64,000 nt of DNA from Erysipelotrichaceae bacterium (GCA_030526485.1 JAUNCS010000006.1:1-64000), one strand, 5' to 3'. Positions 34,771 to 44,142 are shown, counted from the first letter of the stretch. A program made the numbers and translations. Notes: generated by a model not told the origin, from the sequence alone.

Positions 34771-35060
34771 AATAGGAAGACAACTACACTGGCTGTTACA
34801 GCTGTCATAAATAGATTAGAAGTCTTATAGGCAACTAGGCAAGATATCACCAGGGCTCCAACACCACAGATTACATTTTCTGAGACAAAGAAAATAGAAG
34901 GAACCGTCATCACCGATAAGGTTACATAAGGAAGATAAAACAGTAATGATTTAATAAAGGGATTAGTAATCTGTTTTCTAATAAGAGTAATAGGTAAAAC
35001 TCTTAAAAGATAACTGACAATGGCCATTGTAAAGATATAGGCCCATACCGATCTAGTCAT
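34758..35060 (-). CDS. azlD: Branched-chain amino acid exporter subunit AzlD
   Basis: This 100-residue membrane protein has about three to four helices, with the AzlD-family core (YLLRVLPITLIRKQITNPF, then LLFYLPYVTLSVMTVPSIFF). The start is the ATG at 35060, overlapping the azlC stop by 8 bases; the longer frame to 35099 only copies azlC sequence in another frame. It pairs with AzlC for export of branched-chain amino acids or analogs. Confidence 0.85.
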   Translation of the reverse strand: MTRSVWAYIFTMAIVSYLLRVLPITLIRKQITNPFIKSLLFYLPYVTLSVMTVPSIFFVSENVICGVGALVISCLVAYKTSNLFMTAVTASVVVFLLSLI

Positions 35061-35769
35061 TTGCTTCTTCCTTTCTAGGGAACAGTATTGCCACCACAAC
35101 CGAAATCACCAGCGTTAAGATGATGATTCTAAAAGATTCTGACATCGCATTTAGAACTGGTACGAAGTAAACAACTGTCGAAATGATGAAGCTGGCAATG
35201 ACCGCTACTAAGACGCCTTTATTTTCTTTAGCTGGTGGAATAACAATCGCAATAAACATCCCAAAGATTGATGCGCTTAAGGCACAAACTACATTGGCAG
35301 GCAGGATATCACCAACATAGATTCCTAGCCCTGTCCCTAAAGCCCACATCGGTAAAGCTATTGAGTAGGCACCATAGACATAATAAGGATTCAAAGGATA
35401 CTTCTGGGCAATGGAAATGCCAAAGAGTTCATCAGTTATATCAAAGCCAATCAATAAACGATGGAATAAACCAGTCTCTGGACTGATTTTTTGAGATAGT
35501 GCACAAGACATTAACAGGTATCTTGCATTAGTCACCAGAATTAAAACAGCTACTTCTAACAAAGATACATTGGCCTTGATTGCTGCAATACCAGCATATT
35601 CACCAGCTGAGGCATTATTTAACAGACTCATGAAAGTTCCTTGCATTACTGTCATTCCTGCATTATAGGCGGCAATGCCAAGAGAGAAGGAAACCGCAAA
35701 ATAGCCCAGGCCAATAGGAAGGCCATCTCGCATTCCACTGAGTACAACATTACTTAAATTCTTTTTCAT
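35053..35769 (-). CDS. azlC: Branched-chain amino acid exporter subunit AzlC
   Basis: This 238-residue AzlC-family permease has the conserved GMRDGLPIGLGYFAVSFSLGIAA near the start, then NNASAGEYAGIAAI, TNARYLLMSCALSQK and FDITDELFGIS. It is transcribed divergently from a LysR regulator, a frequent arrangement for amino acid export. The -10 TAGAAT (35776-35781) lies 6 nt from the ATG with no Shine-Dalgarno. Confidence 0.88.
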   Translation of the reverse strand: MKKNLSNVVLSGMRDGLPIGLGYFAVSFSLGIAAYNAGMTVMQGTFMSLLNNASAGEYAGIAAIKANVSLLEVAVLILVTNARYLLMSCALSQKISPETGLFHRLLIGFDITDELFGISIAQKYPLNPYYVYGAYSIALPMWALGTGLGIYVGDILPANVVCALSASIFGMFIAIVIPPAKENKGVLVAVIASFIISTVVYFVPVLNAMSESFRIIILTLVISVVVAILFPRKEEAND

Positions 35770-35775
35770 GGCTTA

Positions 35776-35841
35776 ATTCTAAATAAAATATTAATATCGG
35801 TAAAATTGATATTTATAATATAAGTATCGGAAATATCGATA
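35776..35841. promoter_or_regulatory. Divergent azlC/lysR control region
   Basis: It holds the azlC -10 (35776-35781 minus), an ATATC-N9-GATAT dyad at 35794-35812 of the T-N11-A LysR-box kind, a lysR -10 TATAAT near 35814-35820, and a second dyad TATCG/CGATA at 35825-35841. The LysR gene has GGAGTG before its ATG. The dyads are likely regulator binding sites. Confidence 0.5.
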
Positions 35842-35847
35842 ATTGGA

Positions 35848-36726
35848 GTGAGTATGTTATCAAAGTATGGAATAATCTGCGAAGTTGCCAAATGTGGCAG
35901 CTTCTCAAAAGTAGCGGAAAAATACGGCTATGCCCAAAGTTCTATCAGTCAGGCCATCAAAAGCCTTGAAGAAGAATATGGACTAAGTCTGATTGAGCGC
36001 AAAAGACATAGTATCAAATGGTCTAAGGACGGTGAAATCTTTAAGGAACACTTTCTAAATATCTACAATAATGAACTGGAAATTGAAAAGAAAATCAATT
36101 CTTTAAAAGGACTGGAAAAAGCGGTCATTCGTATTGGCACCTTTACTTCTGTTTCTCGAAACATTCTTCCTTCGCTTATGACAACATTCAAACTGCAGTA
36201 TCCTGATGTTTCTTTTGAACTTCATCAGGGCGACTACAACAATATCAGAGAATGGCTGGAAAATGGTGACATTGACTTGGGCTTTATTTCTTCAGAAATG
36301 GTAAGCGACTTAAATTATGAAGAACTCTATTCCGATGAAATGCTGGCGGTTCTGCCTTTAAAACATCCCTTAAATAAATATAAGAAACTGTCTTTAGAAC
36401 AGCTGGCAGAAGATACCTTTATTCTTTTGGATGAAGGAGAATATTCGACTACTTTAACCGCTTTTGAAAAACAGAATCTAAAACCCAATGTTGAATATAA
36501 AATTTATGACGACTATTCTATTCTTTCTATGGTCAAGAATCGTTTAGGTATTTCCATCTTATTCAAAAACGTTATCAAAGGCTTTGAAGAAGATGTTTCA
36601 ATACATGAATTAAAGACACCAATCAAAAGAACCATCTGTTTAGCCTACAGTAAAAATAAAGATCTTTCTTATTCATCAAAAAAGTTTAGGGATTTCACCA
36701 TTGAGGAAATTAAAAACATCATTTGA
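35848..36726 (+). CDS. LysR-family transcriptional regulator
   Basis: This 292-residue regulator has an N-terminal winged HTH (CEVAKCGSFSKVAEKYGYAQSSISQAIKSLEEEYGLSLIER) followed by an effector-binding domain starting at AVIRIGTFTSVSRNILPSLM. It is divergent from azlC and so probably controls it in response to an amino acid. No terminator separates it from purE. Confidence 0.9.
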   Translation: MSMLSKYGIICEVAKCGSFSKVAEKYGYAQSSISQAIKSLEEEYGLSLIERKRHSIKWSKDGEIFKEHFLNIYNNELEIEKKINSLKGLEKAVIRIGTFTSVSRNILPSLMTTFKLQYPDVSFELHQGDYNNIREWLENGDIDLGFISSEMVSDLNYEELYSDEMLAVLPLKHPLNKYKKLSLEQLAEDTFILLDEGEYSTTLTAFEKQNLKPNVEYKIYDDYSILSMVKNRLGISILFKNVIKGFEEDVSIHELKTPIKRTICLAYSKNKDLSYSSKKFRDFTIEEIKNII

Positions 36727-36763
36727 ATGTGATAGTATGAATTAGTAATCAGGAGAAATTGAA

Positions 36764-37255
36764 ATGAAAAAAGTTGGATTAGTAATGGGCAGTAAGTCTG
36801 ATCTGCCTATCGTTGAAAAAGCTATCAACGTTTTAAAAGAATATGAAGTACCATTTGAAGTACATGTCTTCTCAGCACACCGCTGTCCAGTTGAAGCCAG
36901 AGACTTCGCAATGAATGCCAGAGAAAATGGTTTTGGTGTTCTAATTGGTGCTGCTGGTATGGCTGCTCACTTAGCTGGCGCTTTAGCTGCCAATACAACA
37001 CTGCCAGTAATTGGTATCCCATGCCGCTCATCTGGTTCAGATGGTATGGATGCTCTTTTATCAACAGTAATGATGCCTCCTGGCATCCCTGTAGCTACAG
37101 TAGGTATCGACACAGCTAAAAACGCTGCCCTGTTAGCAGTAGAAATCTTATCAGTTGGCGATGATACTTTAGCTGCTAAATTAAATGAAGCTCGTAATAA
37201 AGATAAGGAAAAAGTTCTAGCCGCTGATAAAGAAGTATCAGAAATGTATAAATAG
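36764..37255 (+). CDS. purE: N5-carboxyaminoimidazole ribonucleotide mutase PurE
   Basis: This 163-residue enzyme converts N5-CAIR to CAIR in purine synthesis (or CO2-dependent AIR carboxylation for class II). The core GSKSDLPIVEKA (residues 9-20) and SAHRCP, then GAAGMAAHLAG and the conserved PCRSSGSDGMDALLSTVMMPPGIPVATVGID are intact. AGGAGA precedes the ATG. It stands alone, away from purLDH at 58-64 kb. Confidence 0.95.
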   Translation: MKKVGLVMGSKSDLPIVEKAINVLKEYEVPFEVHVFSAHRCPVEARDFAMNARENGFGVLIGAAGMAAHLAGALAANTTLPVIGIPCRSSGSDGMDALLSTVMMPPGIPVATVGIDTAKNAALLAVEILSVGDDTLAAKLNEARNKDKEKVLAADKEVSEMYK

Positions 37256-37274
37256 ACCTCACGGTCTATTTTTT
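37250..37274. terminator. Bidirectional terminator
   Basis: A 9-bp stem AAATAGACC / GGTCTATTT with TCAC loop and a T-run on the plus strand, between the convergent purE and MATE genes. Confidence 0.85.
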
Positions 37275-38605
37275 AATTGTGGACTGTTCCACAAAGTATA
37301 TACAAGCTGTATGGTCATTACCACCCAGATAAGGGGCTCACACCATATGATGGCGTTATAACCAAACTTTGGCACAAAAGCGAAGCAGAATAAGATTTTA
37401 CCCAGACATTCAATAGTCGAAGAATATAAAGGCACAATCTTTGCTCCCAAGCCTTGTAAAGAATTACGGGATTGTACCAGTATACCCAGTATGCCAAAGA
37501 AGGCTGAAGAAACAATTACATAGTTAGCTCCGGCATTTAAAATAATTTCATCACTGCTACCTGTAATCCAGGCAATTAAATCTTTCGCATAAAAGAAAGA
37601 CAGGACAAAGATAAAGACAGAGAAGACGATATCACAGATATACATATCTCTTAAGCCAATCTTTATACGCTTATAATTACCCGCACCCGCATTTTGCGAA
37701 ACAAAGGTTGGAGCTGCCATACCCACGCTAAGCACTGGCAGCATCATAATATTGTAGGCTCTTCTGCCGGCATTATGAGCTGCAATATAAGACTTGCCTA
37801 AGCCATTAATGCCAAACTGCAGAATAACCGAGCCAACACAGACTATTGAAGACATTAAACCTAAAGAAAGACCCTGACCAAACATATCTTTAAATAAGGC
37901 CTTATCCATTTTGAAATCTTCCCTTGAAGGAATAATATAGTTCTTTTTCTTGTAGATATATATAAAGCACAGTATTGCGCTAAAACATTGAGCTATAACC
38001 GTCGCAATAGCTGCCCCATCAACACCCATCTTGAAGTATGTTAAAAAGACATAATCCAAAACGATATTAATGAAACTTGAGATTAATAAAAAGACAAAAG
38101 GCATCAAAGAATCACCAATCGCTCTTAATAGTGCCGAAAACAGATTATAGGCAAACATCAGACTGGCCCCATAGACTATATAGGAAATATAAGAATAAGC
38201 CTCTTCATATATCTCAATTGGCGTATTTAAAATCGTAAGCAATGGCTTTAAAGATAAAGAGCCCACAATCGATACAAATACTGCAAAAGAAAAACCAATT
38301 ATCAGGGCAAAGGCCACTGACTTTCTCAAGATATTTTTATCACCAGTTCCAAAGCATCTGGCCGTAACAATCGATAGACCCACACCCACACCATTAGTAA
38401 AACCAATCAGTAATTCAAAGATGGCTAAAGTAGCACCAACTGCCGCTAAAGATGTATCACCAAGAATATTACCAACTATCATAGTATCAACAGCTGAATA
38501 TAAACTCTGGAATAAAGAAGATACAAATAAAGGTATTGAAAAAAGGACAATTGACTTAAAGATTGGTCCGTTTAATAAATCAGTTTTAAAGATATTTTTC
38601 TTCAT
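37259..38605 (-). CDS. MATE family efflux transporter
   Basis: This 448-residue 12-helix MATE protein has LFSIPLFVSSLFQSLYSAVDTMIVGNILGDTSLAAVGA in its first half and GLSLGLMSSIVCVGSVILQFGINGLG in the second. The long frame starts at 38626, but the ATG at 38605 (MKKNIFKTDLLNG) is preferred because a -10 TATGAT (38615-38620) lies 9 nt upstream. It is divergent from an NhaC-type gene only 40 bp away. Confidence 0.85.
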   Translation of the reverse strand: MKKNIFKTDLLNGPIFKSIVLFSIPLFVSSLFQSLYSAVDTMIVGNILGDTSLAAVGATLAIFELLIGFTNGVGVGLSIVTARCFGTGDKNILRKSVAFALIIGFSFAVFVSIVGSLSLKPLLTILNTPIEIYEEAYSYISYIVYGASLMFAYNLFSALLRAIGDSLMPFVFLLISSFINIVLDYVFLTYFKMGVDGAAIATVIAQCFSAILCFIYIYKKKNYIIPSREDFKMDKALFKDMFGQGLSLGLMSSIVCVGSVILQFGINGLGKSYIAAHNAGRRAYNIMMLPVLSVGMAAPTFVSQNAGAGNYKRIKIGLRDMYICDIVFSVFIFVLSFFYAKDLIAWITGSSDEIILNAGANYVIVSSAFFGILGILVQSRNSLQGLGAKIVPLYSSTIECLGKILFCFAFVPKFGYNAIIWCEPLIWVVMTIQLVYTLWNSPQLKNRP

Positions 38606-38645
38606 ACTCACATAATCATACACCAAAAGTATTACAATAAATTCT
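38606..38645. promoter_or_regulatory. 40-bp divergent promoter pair
   Basis: The gap between two divergent start codons carries TATGAT (38615-38620, minus) and TACAAT (38633-38638, plus), 9 and 7 nt from their ATGs. No ribosome site fits on either side. The two polymerases could not bind at the same time. Confidence 0.45.
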
Positions 38646-39947
38646 ATGAATATTATTAATTATTTCTTAGTCTTTCTGGCTGTCTTAATTATCTCGTTAA
38701 TCTTAAATATTAATATGTCAATTCCAGTCGGCATTGGTGTTTTAATATTTGGACTTGCAGCCTATAAAAAAGGACTGAGTATTAAAGAAATCTATAAACT
38801 TGCAATTTCGACTGTCAAGGAATCAATGATCGTTGTAAAGATTCTGCTCTTAATCGGCTGTATGACTGGTCTATGGCGAGCATCAGGCACTATCGCCTAC
38901 TTTGTATCCATGGGCATTAGAATAATTCCCGAATCTTTATTTATTCTTTCAGCCTTTTTAATTACCACCATCATGTCTTTGGCCCTGGGCACAAGTTTTG
39001 GGATTACCGCAACCTGTGGAGTAATCTTAATGACTATCGCCAGAGCTGGTAATGCCAATGTCATCATCACTGCAGGAGCCATTATGTCAGGGGTCTATGT
39101 TGGCGACCGTGCTTCTTATGCAGCCTCTTCAGCCAACCTTGTGGCTTCAATTACCAAGACTGATATCAAGGACAATATCCCCAAACTGATGAAGACTTCT
39201 ATAATTCCTGTCTTAATCTGTATTGTCTTATACAGCGTCTTCAGCATTCTTAATCCTTTAACTGTTAAGGATTTAAGTCTCTTAAACATTATGGAAAATG
39301 AATTTGTTCAAAGTCCTTTCTGTTTAATTCCAGCGGTATTAATGCTGGCACTGCCCTTCTTTAAAGTTAAGGTATCCAACTGTATGATTATCTCTATTAT
39401 CAGTTCAATAATCTGTTGCTTATTTATTCAAAATCAAAGTATTTTAGAAATCATAAATTATATGCTTATGGGCTTTAAGCCTCATAATCCAGAATTAATC
39501 AGCACCTTCTCTGGTGGTGGTCTAATATCCATGCTGGATATCTGTTTAATACTGGTATTATCTGGTTCCTATGGTGGCATCTTTGAAGGAGCATCACTCT
39601 TAGATCAGTTAGATAAATATCTGTTTAAGTTAAAAGAAAAGACCAGTCGCTTTATGGTCATGGTCCTTATTTCAATTCTTGTATGTGCTATCTTCTGCAA
39701 TCAGACAATTGGTGTCATCATGCTGAATCTGATTTGTAATAACTTATATAGTGAAGAAGAAAAAGATATAAAGATGCTGGATATTGAAAGTTCAGTTATC
39801 GTCATTGCCGGACTGGTGCCCTGGTGTATTGCCTGCTCAGTACCACTTAGTATGTTAGGAGTAGGTATCAAGGCTATTCCTTATTCCTTCTTCTTATTCT
39901 TAATTCCAATAATTAGACTAATCCAATCAAAAAGGCACTTTAATTAG
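38646..39947 (+). CDS. NhaC-family Na+/H+ antiporter
   Basis: This 433-residue membrane antiporter has about 11-12 helices. Family features are LALGTSFGITATCGVILMTIARAGN near residue 118 and the ion-site motif VGDRASYAASSANLVASIT, equivalent to the GDKxSPxSxTTNLA of NhaC. It ends at a bidirectional hairpin. Confidence 0.8.
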   Translation: MNIINYFLVFLAVLIISLILNINMSIPVGIGVLIFGLAAYKKGLSIKEIYKLAISTVKESMIVVKILLLIGCMTGLWRASGTIAYFVSMGIRIIPESLFILSAFLITTIMSLALGTSFGITATCGVILMTIARAGNANVIITAGAIMSGVYVGDRASYAASSANLVASITKTDIKDNIPKLMKTSIIPVLICIVLYSVFSILNPLTVKDLSLLNIMENEFVQSPFCLIPAVLMLALPFFKVKVSNCMIISIISSIICCLFIQNQSILEIINYMLMGFKPHNPELISTFSGGGLISMLDICLILVLSGSYGGIFEGASLLDQLDKYLFKLKEKTSRFMVMVLISILVCAIFCNQTIGVIMLNLICNNLYSEEEKDIKMLDIESSVIVIAGLVPWCIACSVPLSMLGVGIKAIPYSFFLFLIPIIRLIQSKRHFN

Positions 39948-39960
39948 TGCCTTGTTTTAT
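39929..39960. terminator. Bidirectional terminator
   Basis: An 8-bp stem AAGGCACT / AGTGCCTT with a 6-nt loop, followed by GTTTTATT on the plus strand, lies between the convergent NhaC and flavodiiron genes. Confidence 0.82.
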
Positions 39961-41114
39961 TATTTAGCTAATTCTTCAGCTAAGGCCTTAACCTGGGCAA
40001 TGCTTGTTTCATTTAAACCAGAGTTAATCTTAACTGTTGTATCAGTAAATGTAAGATTCTTAGAACCTTCAAGCAGCTTCTTCATAACAGCAGCAGCTGT
40101 AGGAGCCCATGAACCATTTTCAATTAAACCGACTTTTCTATTCTGGAATAGACGTTCAGTTAACTTATGGATATAGGTATGCATGCTTGGATAGATTTCA
40201 GTATTGTAAGTTGTAGTCGCAAGAACCAGTCTATCGAACTTGAAAGCTTCAGATACGGCATATGCCATATCGCATCTTGCTAGATCAATTACCTCAACTG
40301 TTTCACCCTTAGCCTTTAATTCTTCAGCTAACAGTTCAACAGCCTTCTTGGTGTTACCATAAATACTTGTATAAGCAATCAATACACCTTCTTCTTCTGG
40401 TCTGTATGAAGACCATGTGTCATATAGACCGATATAATAGCCTAAGTCTTCTTTTAGAACTGGACCATGTAAAGGACAGATAGTTTGAATATCTAATGCG
40501 CTAGCCTTCTTTAATAAAGCCTGTACCTGTAGGCCATATTTACCAACGATACCGATATAGTATCTTCTGGCTTCATCTTTCCAGTTTGTTTCTTCTACAT
40601 CCAGTGCACCAAACTTGCCAAAGCCATCAGCTGAGAATAAAACCTTGTCAGTCGCATCATATGTAACCATTACTTCTGGCCAGTGTACCATTGGCGCAGA
40701 AATAAAGCTTAGTTTATGCTTACCTAAATCCAGGCTGTCACCTTCCTTGATAACAATTCTTCTATCAGAATAATCAAAGCCATAGAAGTTCTTCATCATA
40801 GTGAAAGCCATAGCTGAAGCTAGAATTGTTGTTTCAGTATACTTATTCATGAAGCTGACAATACTAGCTGAATGGTCAGGTTCCATGTGCTGTACTAATA
40901 GATAGTCAGGCTTTCTACCAGCTAAAACAGTTTCAACATTGTTTAACCACTCTTCAGTAAAATTCACATCAGCAGTATCAATTACCACTGTCTTTTCATC
41001 ATCAATTACATATGAGTTGTATGTCATACCCTTAGTAACAACATACTGTCCTTCAAACAAATCAACGCGGTGGTCATTAACACCAACATACTTAATGTCG
41101 TTAGTAATAATCAT
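39960..41114 (-). CDS. Class A flavodiiron protein (O2/NO reductase)
   Basis: This 384-residue cytoplasmic enzyme joins a metallo-beta-lactamase diiron domain to a C-terminal flavodoxin (IAYTSIYGNTKKAVELLAEELK, FMN phosphate loop). Diiron ligands are visible: HMEPDHSASI (HxExDH), MVHWPEV, LFSADGFG and CPLHGP. Such enzymes reduce oxygen to water or NO to nitrous oxide, protecting anaerobes. GGGGAG precedes the ATG. It is not adjacent to the hydrogenase, but both fit a strict anaerobe. Confidence 0.92.
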   Translation of the reverse strand: MIITNDIKYVGVNDHRVDLFEGQYVVTKGMTYNSYVIDDEKTVVIDTADVNFTEEWLNNVETVLAGRKPDYLLVQHMEPDHSASIVSFMNKYTETTILASAMAFTMMKNFYGFDYSDRRIVIKEGDSLDLGKHKLSFISAPMVHWPEVMVTYDATDKVLFSADGFGKFGALDVEETNWKDEARRYYIGIVGKYGLQVQALLKKASALDIQTICPLHGPVLKEDLGYYIGLYDTWSSYRPEEEGVLIAYTSIYGNTKKAVELLAEELKAKGETVEVIDLARCDMAYAVSEAFKFDRLVLATTTYNTEIYPSMHTYIHKLTERLFQNRKVGLIENGSWAPTAAAVMKKLLEGSKNLTFTDTTVKINSGLNETSIAQVKALAEELAK

Positions 41115-41203
41115 TATAGTTATCTCCCCTACTTAACTATTTAATTATAAAATTTATAAACTATCTTTTAAAGAAAAATACTCACAAAACAAATCCAACA
41201 TAT

Positions 41204-41232
41204 TTGACATAATGTGTTCTATTGTCCATAAT
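41204..41232 (+). promoter_or_regulatory. Promoter of YitT-type gene, leaderless geometry
   Basis: A consensus TTGACA (41204-41209), a 17-base spacer and CATAAT (41227-41232) are followed by the ATG only 8 nt later, at 41241. This is the clearest leaderless promoter in the window. Confidence 0.7.
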
Positions 41233-41240
41233 CTATAAAG

Positions 41241-41858
41241 ATGTTCAAGAAGAATACATTAATTAAATATCTATCAATTTTTACAGGCATGGTCATACTA
41301 TCGTTTGGCCTTTTTAATATACATTCAAGATCAGTTATCTCGGAAGGCGGAATACTTGGAGCCTCCTTACTGTTTAAACAATGGTTTAATATATCTCCAT
41401 CCTTTACTTCTCTCACTTTAGACAGTATCTGTTTTATTCTAGGAATCATTGTCTTGGGCAAGGACTTTCTAAAAGACTCAGCCTTCGCCTCTATCTCATT
41501 CTCATTATGTTATCGCTTCTTTGAAAAAGTAACTGGTCCTCTTCTTCCAGTATTCAATAATCTATTTATAACAGCCATCATCGGAGCCATCTTTGTCGGA
41601 GTTGGTGTAGGACTGGTAGTCAGAAATGGTTGTGCAGCTGGTGGCGACGATGCCCTGGCTTTAGTATTAAATAAAAAATTTAATACTAAAGTATCAACGA
41701 CATATATCGTTTCTGATACTATCGTTCTTTTATTATCTTTATCTTATATTCCTTTTAAGGATATCTTCTTTTCTTTATTTTCGGTCTGGTTATCGGGATT
41801 CATAATTGAGATTTTCCATGATCGGAAAATAACATCTAAGCTAAAGAAAAAATCGTGA
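41241..41858 (+). CDS. YitT family (DUF161) membrane protein, short form
   Basis: This 205-residue protein has about six helices. Family hallmarks are SRSVISEGGILGASLLFKQWF and the repeat-like GVGVGLVVRNGCAAGGDDALALVL. It lacks the C-terminal DUF2179 domain present in the convergent paralog at 41871-42719. Function unknown; a transporter is presumed. Confidence 0.8.
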   Translation: MFKKNTLIKYLSIFTGMVILSFGLFNIHSRSVISEGGILGASLLFKQWFNISPSFTSLTLDSICFILGIIVLGKDFLKDSAFASISFSLCYRFFEKVTGPLLPVFNNLFITAIIGAIFVGVGVGLVVRNGCAAGGDDALALVLNKKFNTKVSTTYIVSDTIVLLLSLSYIPFKDIFFSLFSVWLSGFIIEIFHDRKITSKLKKKS

Positions 41859-41872
41859 GTAATCACGATTTT
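41849..41872. terminator. Bidirectional terminator
   Basis: A 10-bp perfect stem AAAATCGTGA / TCACGATTTT with GTAA loop ends both convergent YitT genes. Confidence 0.85.
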
Positions 41873-42719
41873 ATAATCTCTTTTCAAAGCCACCTCTGAT
41901 CATTGGCCCTTCAAAGAAAGTGATGAAGGCTTTTGGATCATTGTCGGTAACTATGTGTCTTATTTCAGATATTTCATATTTATTTACAGCACAGAACAGT
42001 ATCTGTTTACTGTTGCCGGTATAGGCACCAAAGCCATGCCAGAAAGTAACACCTCTCCCCATCTGTTTCATGATGATTTCTTTGATTTCATCATGGTCAG
42101 TAATGATTAGAGCAGCAACATTGATATTCTGGTCGTGGTACTTATCGGCTACTGTATATAGAATTGCGACAAAGACAATTGAATACATTGTTGTCTGTAA
42201 ATCAAAGATAAAGAAACAGATTGAGAATAGTACAGCATTTATATAAATAGATAACTGGCCAGTCTTAAAGTCTGGATGTTTCTTAACAATACACATGCAG
42301 GCGATATCAATACCCCCACAACAACCACTGCTTCTAAGGGCTATACCTACGCCCATGCCACATACCATGGCACCAAATAAACAGTTAAGCAGGATGTCGT
42401 CAACCAGTGGCGCTTTTAGTGGTGGTAAGACCGATAGAATCAGAGTTTGAATAATCAGTGACACTATTGTCTTAAAGCAGAATTCCTTATTCATGATTTT
42501 TAAGGCAAACAGGAATAAGGGAACATTTATTAAGAAGTTGATAATACCAACCTTATTGGAAATGTTTAATGTCTTACTTAAGAAGTAGTCAATAATCTGT
42601 GATAAACCGATTACACCACCAAAGTTAATATTGTTTGGTGTTACAAACAAATAAATGCCTAAAGCCAATAAACTTGAGCCTAAGACAAGGTTACTGTACT
42701 GTTTAATTTTTTTATTCAT
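41871..42719 (-). CDS. YitT family membrane protein with DUF2179 tail
   Basis: This 282-residue protein has five to six helices (GVIGLSQIIDYFLSK, CGMGVGIALRSSGCCGGIDIACM) and then a cytoplasmic domain about residues 195-282 (VAALIITDHDEIKEIIMKQMGRGVTFWHGFGAYTG), the usual DUF2179. It overlaps the GH1 gene by 8 bases, so it ends the beta-glucoside operon, perhaps by chance of position. Confidence 0.85.
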   Translation of the reverse strand: MNKKIKQYSNLVLGSSLLALGIYLFVTPNNINFGGVIGLSQIIDYFLSKTLNISNKVGIINFLINVPLFLFALKIMNKEFCFKTIVSLIIQTLILSVLPPLKAPLVDDILLNCLFGAMVCGMGVGIALRSSGCCGGIDIACMCIVKKHPDFKTGQLSIYINAVLFSICFFIFDLQTTMYSIVFVAILYTVADKYHDQNINVAALIITDHDEIKEIIMKQMGRGVTFWHGFGAYTGNSKQILFCAVNKYEISEIRHIVTDNDPKAFITFFEGPMIRGGFEKRL

Positions 42720-44142
42720 AAATCTTTTCTTCTTGAATCTTGTTTTTATACCAGTGGAAAGAGTCTTTTACATATCTTTTTAAATCACCACTGCCATCAT
42801 TATGTTTATCAACATAAACCAGGCCATAGCGTTTATCGATTTCTCCGCCACCAGCGCTTATTATATCAATAATGCCCCAAACAAGATAACCAATACATTC
42901 AACACCATCTTCCAGGATGGCTTTTTTTAATTGTGTAATGTGCTGATCAATATATTCAATACGATAGTCATCATGAATTTCGCCTTTTTCATCCATTTTA
43001 TCTTCGACACCAAGACCATTTTCGACAATAAATAATGGTTTATGGTAACGGCTGTATAAGTCATTCATGGTTACTCTTAAGCCCACCGGGTCAATCTGTC
43101 TGCCCCACTTGGTTATCTGTAAATATGGATTTCTTAAAGTTGTGATGGCATTACCATCCGCAACATTTTTTAAATGTTCAGGATCAGTTGAAATAAGTCT
43201 TGAAGAATAGTAACTGAAGCCCAGATAATCGCAGGTATTGTTTTTTAATAATTCAATGTCGCCTTCTTCCATCTTGATTTCCACGCCCAGTTTCTTGAAA
43301 TGATTTTTCGCAAAACCAGAGTATTCGCCATTCATCTGCACATCGATAAAGATGTAGTTTTTATTATTGCAGGTAACAGCTTCCATCACATCATTTGGAT
43401 TACATGAATAAGGATAGAAAGAGCCAGCTGCCATCATACAGCCCATCTTTAGATCAGAGCTGATTTCTTTAGCAATCTCAACAGCTTTAGCGCTGGCCAG
43501 TAACTGATTGTGAGCCGCATTATAAACGATGGAATTAAAGTTTTTATCATCTTTATCAACCAATAAACCACCACCCAGATAAGGGATATGTGTAATCATA
43601 TTGATTTCATTAAAAGTCAGCCAGTATTTAACCAGATCCTTATATCTTTCTAAAACAGTTCTGGCATATTTGGCATATAAATCAATCATGATGCGATTAG
43701 TCCAGGAACCATATTTCTTAATAAGATTAACAGGAACATCAAAATGACAAAGAGTTACCACTGGTTCCATTCCATACTTCAGACATTCTTTAAATAAATC
43801 CTCATAAAATTGAAGACCCTTTTCATTAGGAGTTTCTTCTTCACCATTAGGATAAATTCTAGTCCAGGAAATAGAAAGTCTTAATGCCTTAATACCACTT
43901 TCAGCTAATAGTTTTAAATCCTCTTTGTAGCTATGATAGAAGTCAATAGCCTCATGACTTGGATAGAAACCATAATCAGTTTCAAGTATTTTGCAAGGAT
44001 GATACATTACATCCCAGCGGCCATGAGCAGCATCTGGTAAAAGATCGCACGAAGAAGGCAGTCTTCCATCTTCCAGATATGCACCTTCACATTGATTGGC
44101 GGCTAAAGCGCCACCCCATAAGAATTCTCTTTTTTCGCTCAT
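42712..44142 (-). CDS. Glycoside hydrolase family 1, 6-phospho-beta-glucosidase
   Basis: This 476-residue GH1 enzyme has the acid/base Glu in TFNEIN and the nucleophile Glu in FIVENGLG. It opens with FLWGGALAANQCEGAYLEDGR, typical of phospho-beta-glucosidases of the BglA/BglH type, and HVID-free DYRIEYIDQHI near the C-terminus. It would cleave the 6-phosphate disaccharides delivered by the upstream PTS. GGGGG precedes the ATG. Confidence 0.92.
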   Translation of the reverse strand: MSEKREFLWGGALAANQCEGAYLEDGRLPSSCDLLPDAAHGRWDVMYHPCKILETDYGFYPSHEAIDFYHSYKEDLKLLAESGIKALRLSISWTRIYPNGEEETPNEKGLQFYEDLFKECLKYGMEPVVTLCHFDVPVNLIKKYGSWTNRIMIDLYAKYARTVLERYKDLVKYWLTFNEINMITHIPYLGGGLLVDKDDKNFNSIVYNAAHNQLLASAKAVEIAKEISSDLKMGCMMAAGSFYPYSCNPNDVMEAVTCNNKNYIFIDVQMNGEYSGFAKNHFKKLGVEIKMEEGDIELLKNNTCDYLGFSYYSSRLISTDPEHLKNVADGNAITTLRNPYLQITKWGRQIDPVGLRVTMNDLYSRYHKPLFIVENGLGVEDKMDEKGEIHDDYRIEYIDQHITQLKKAILEDGVECIGYLVWGIIDIISAGGGEIDKRYGLVYVDKHNDGSGDLKRYVKDSFHWYKNKIQEEKIYE

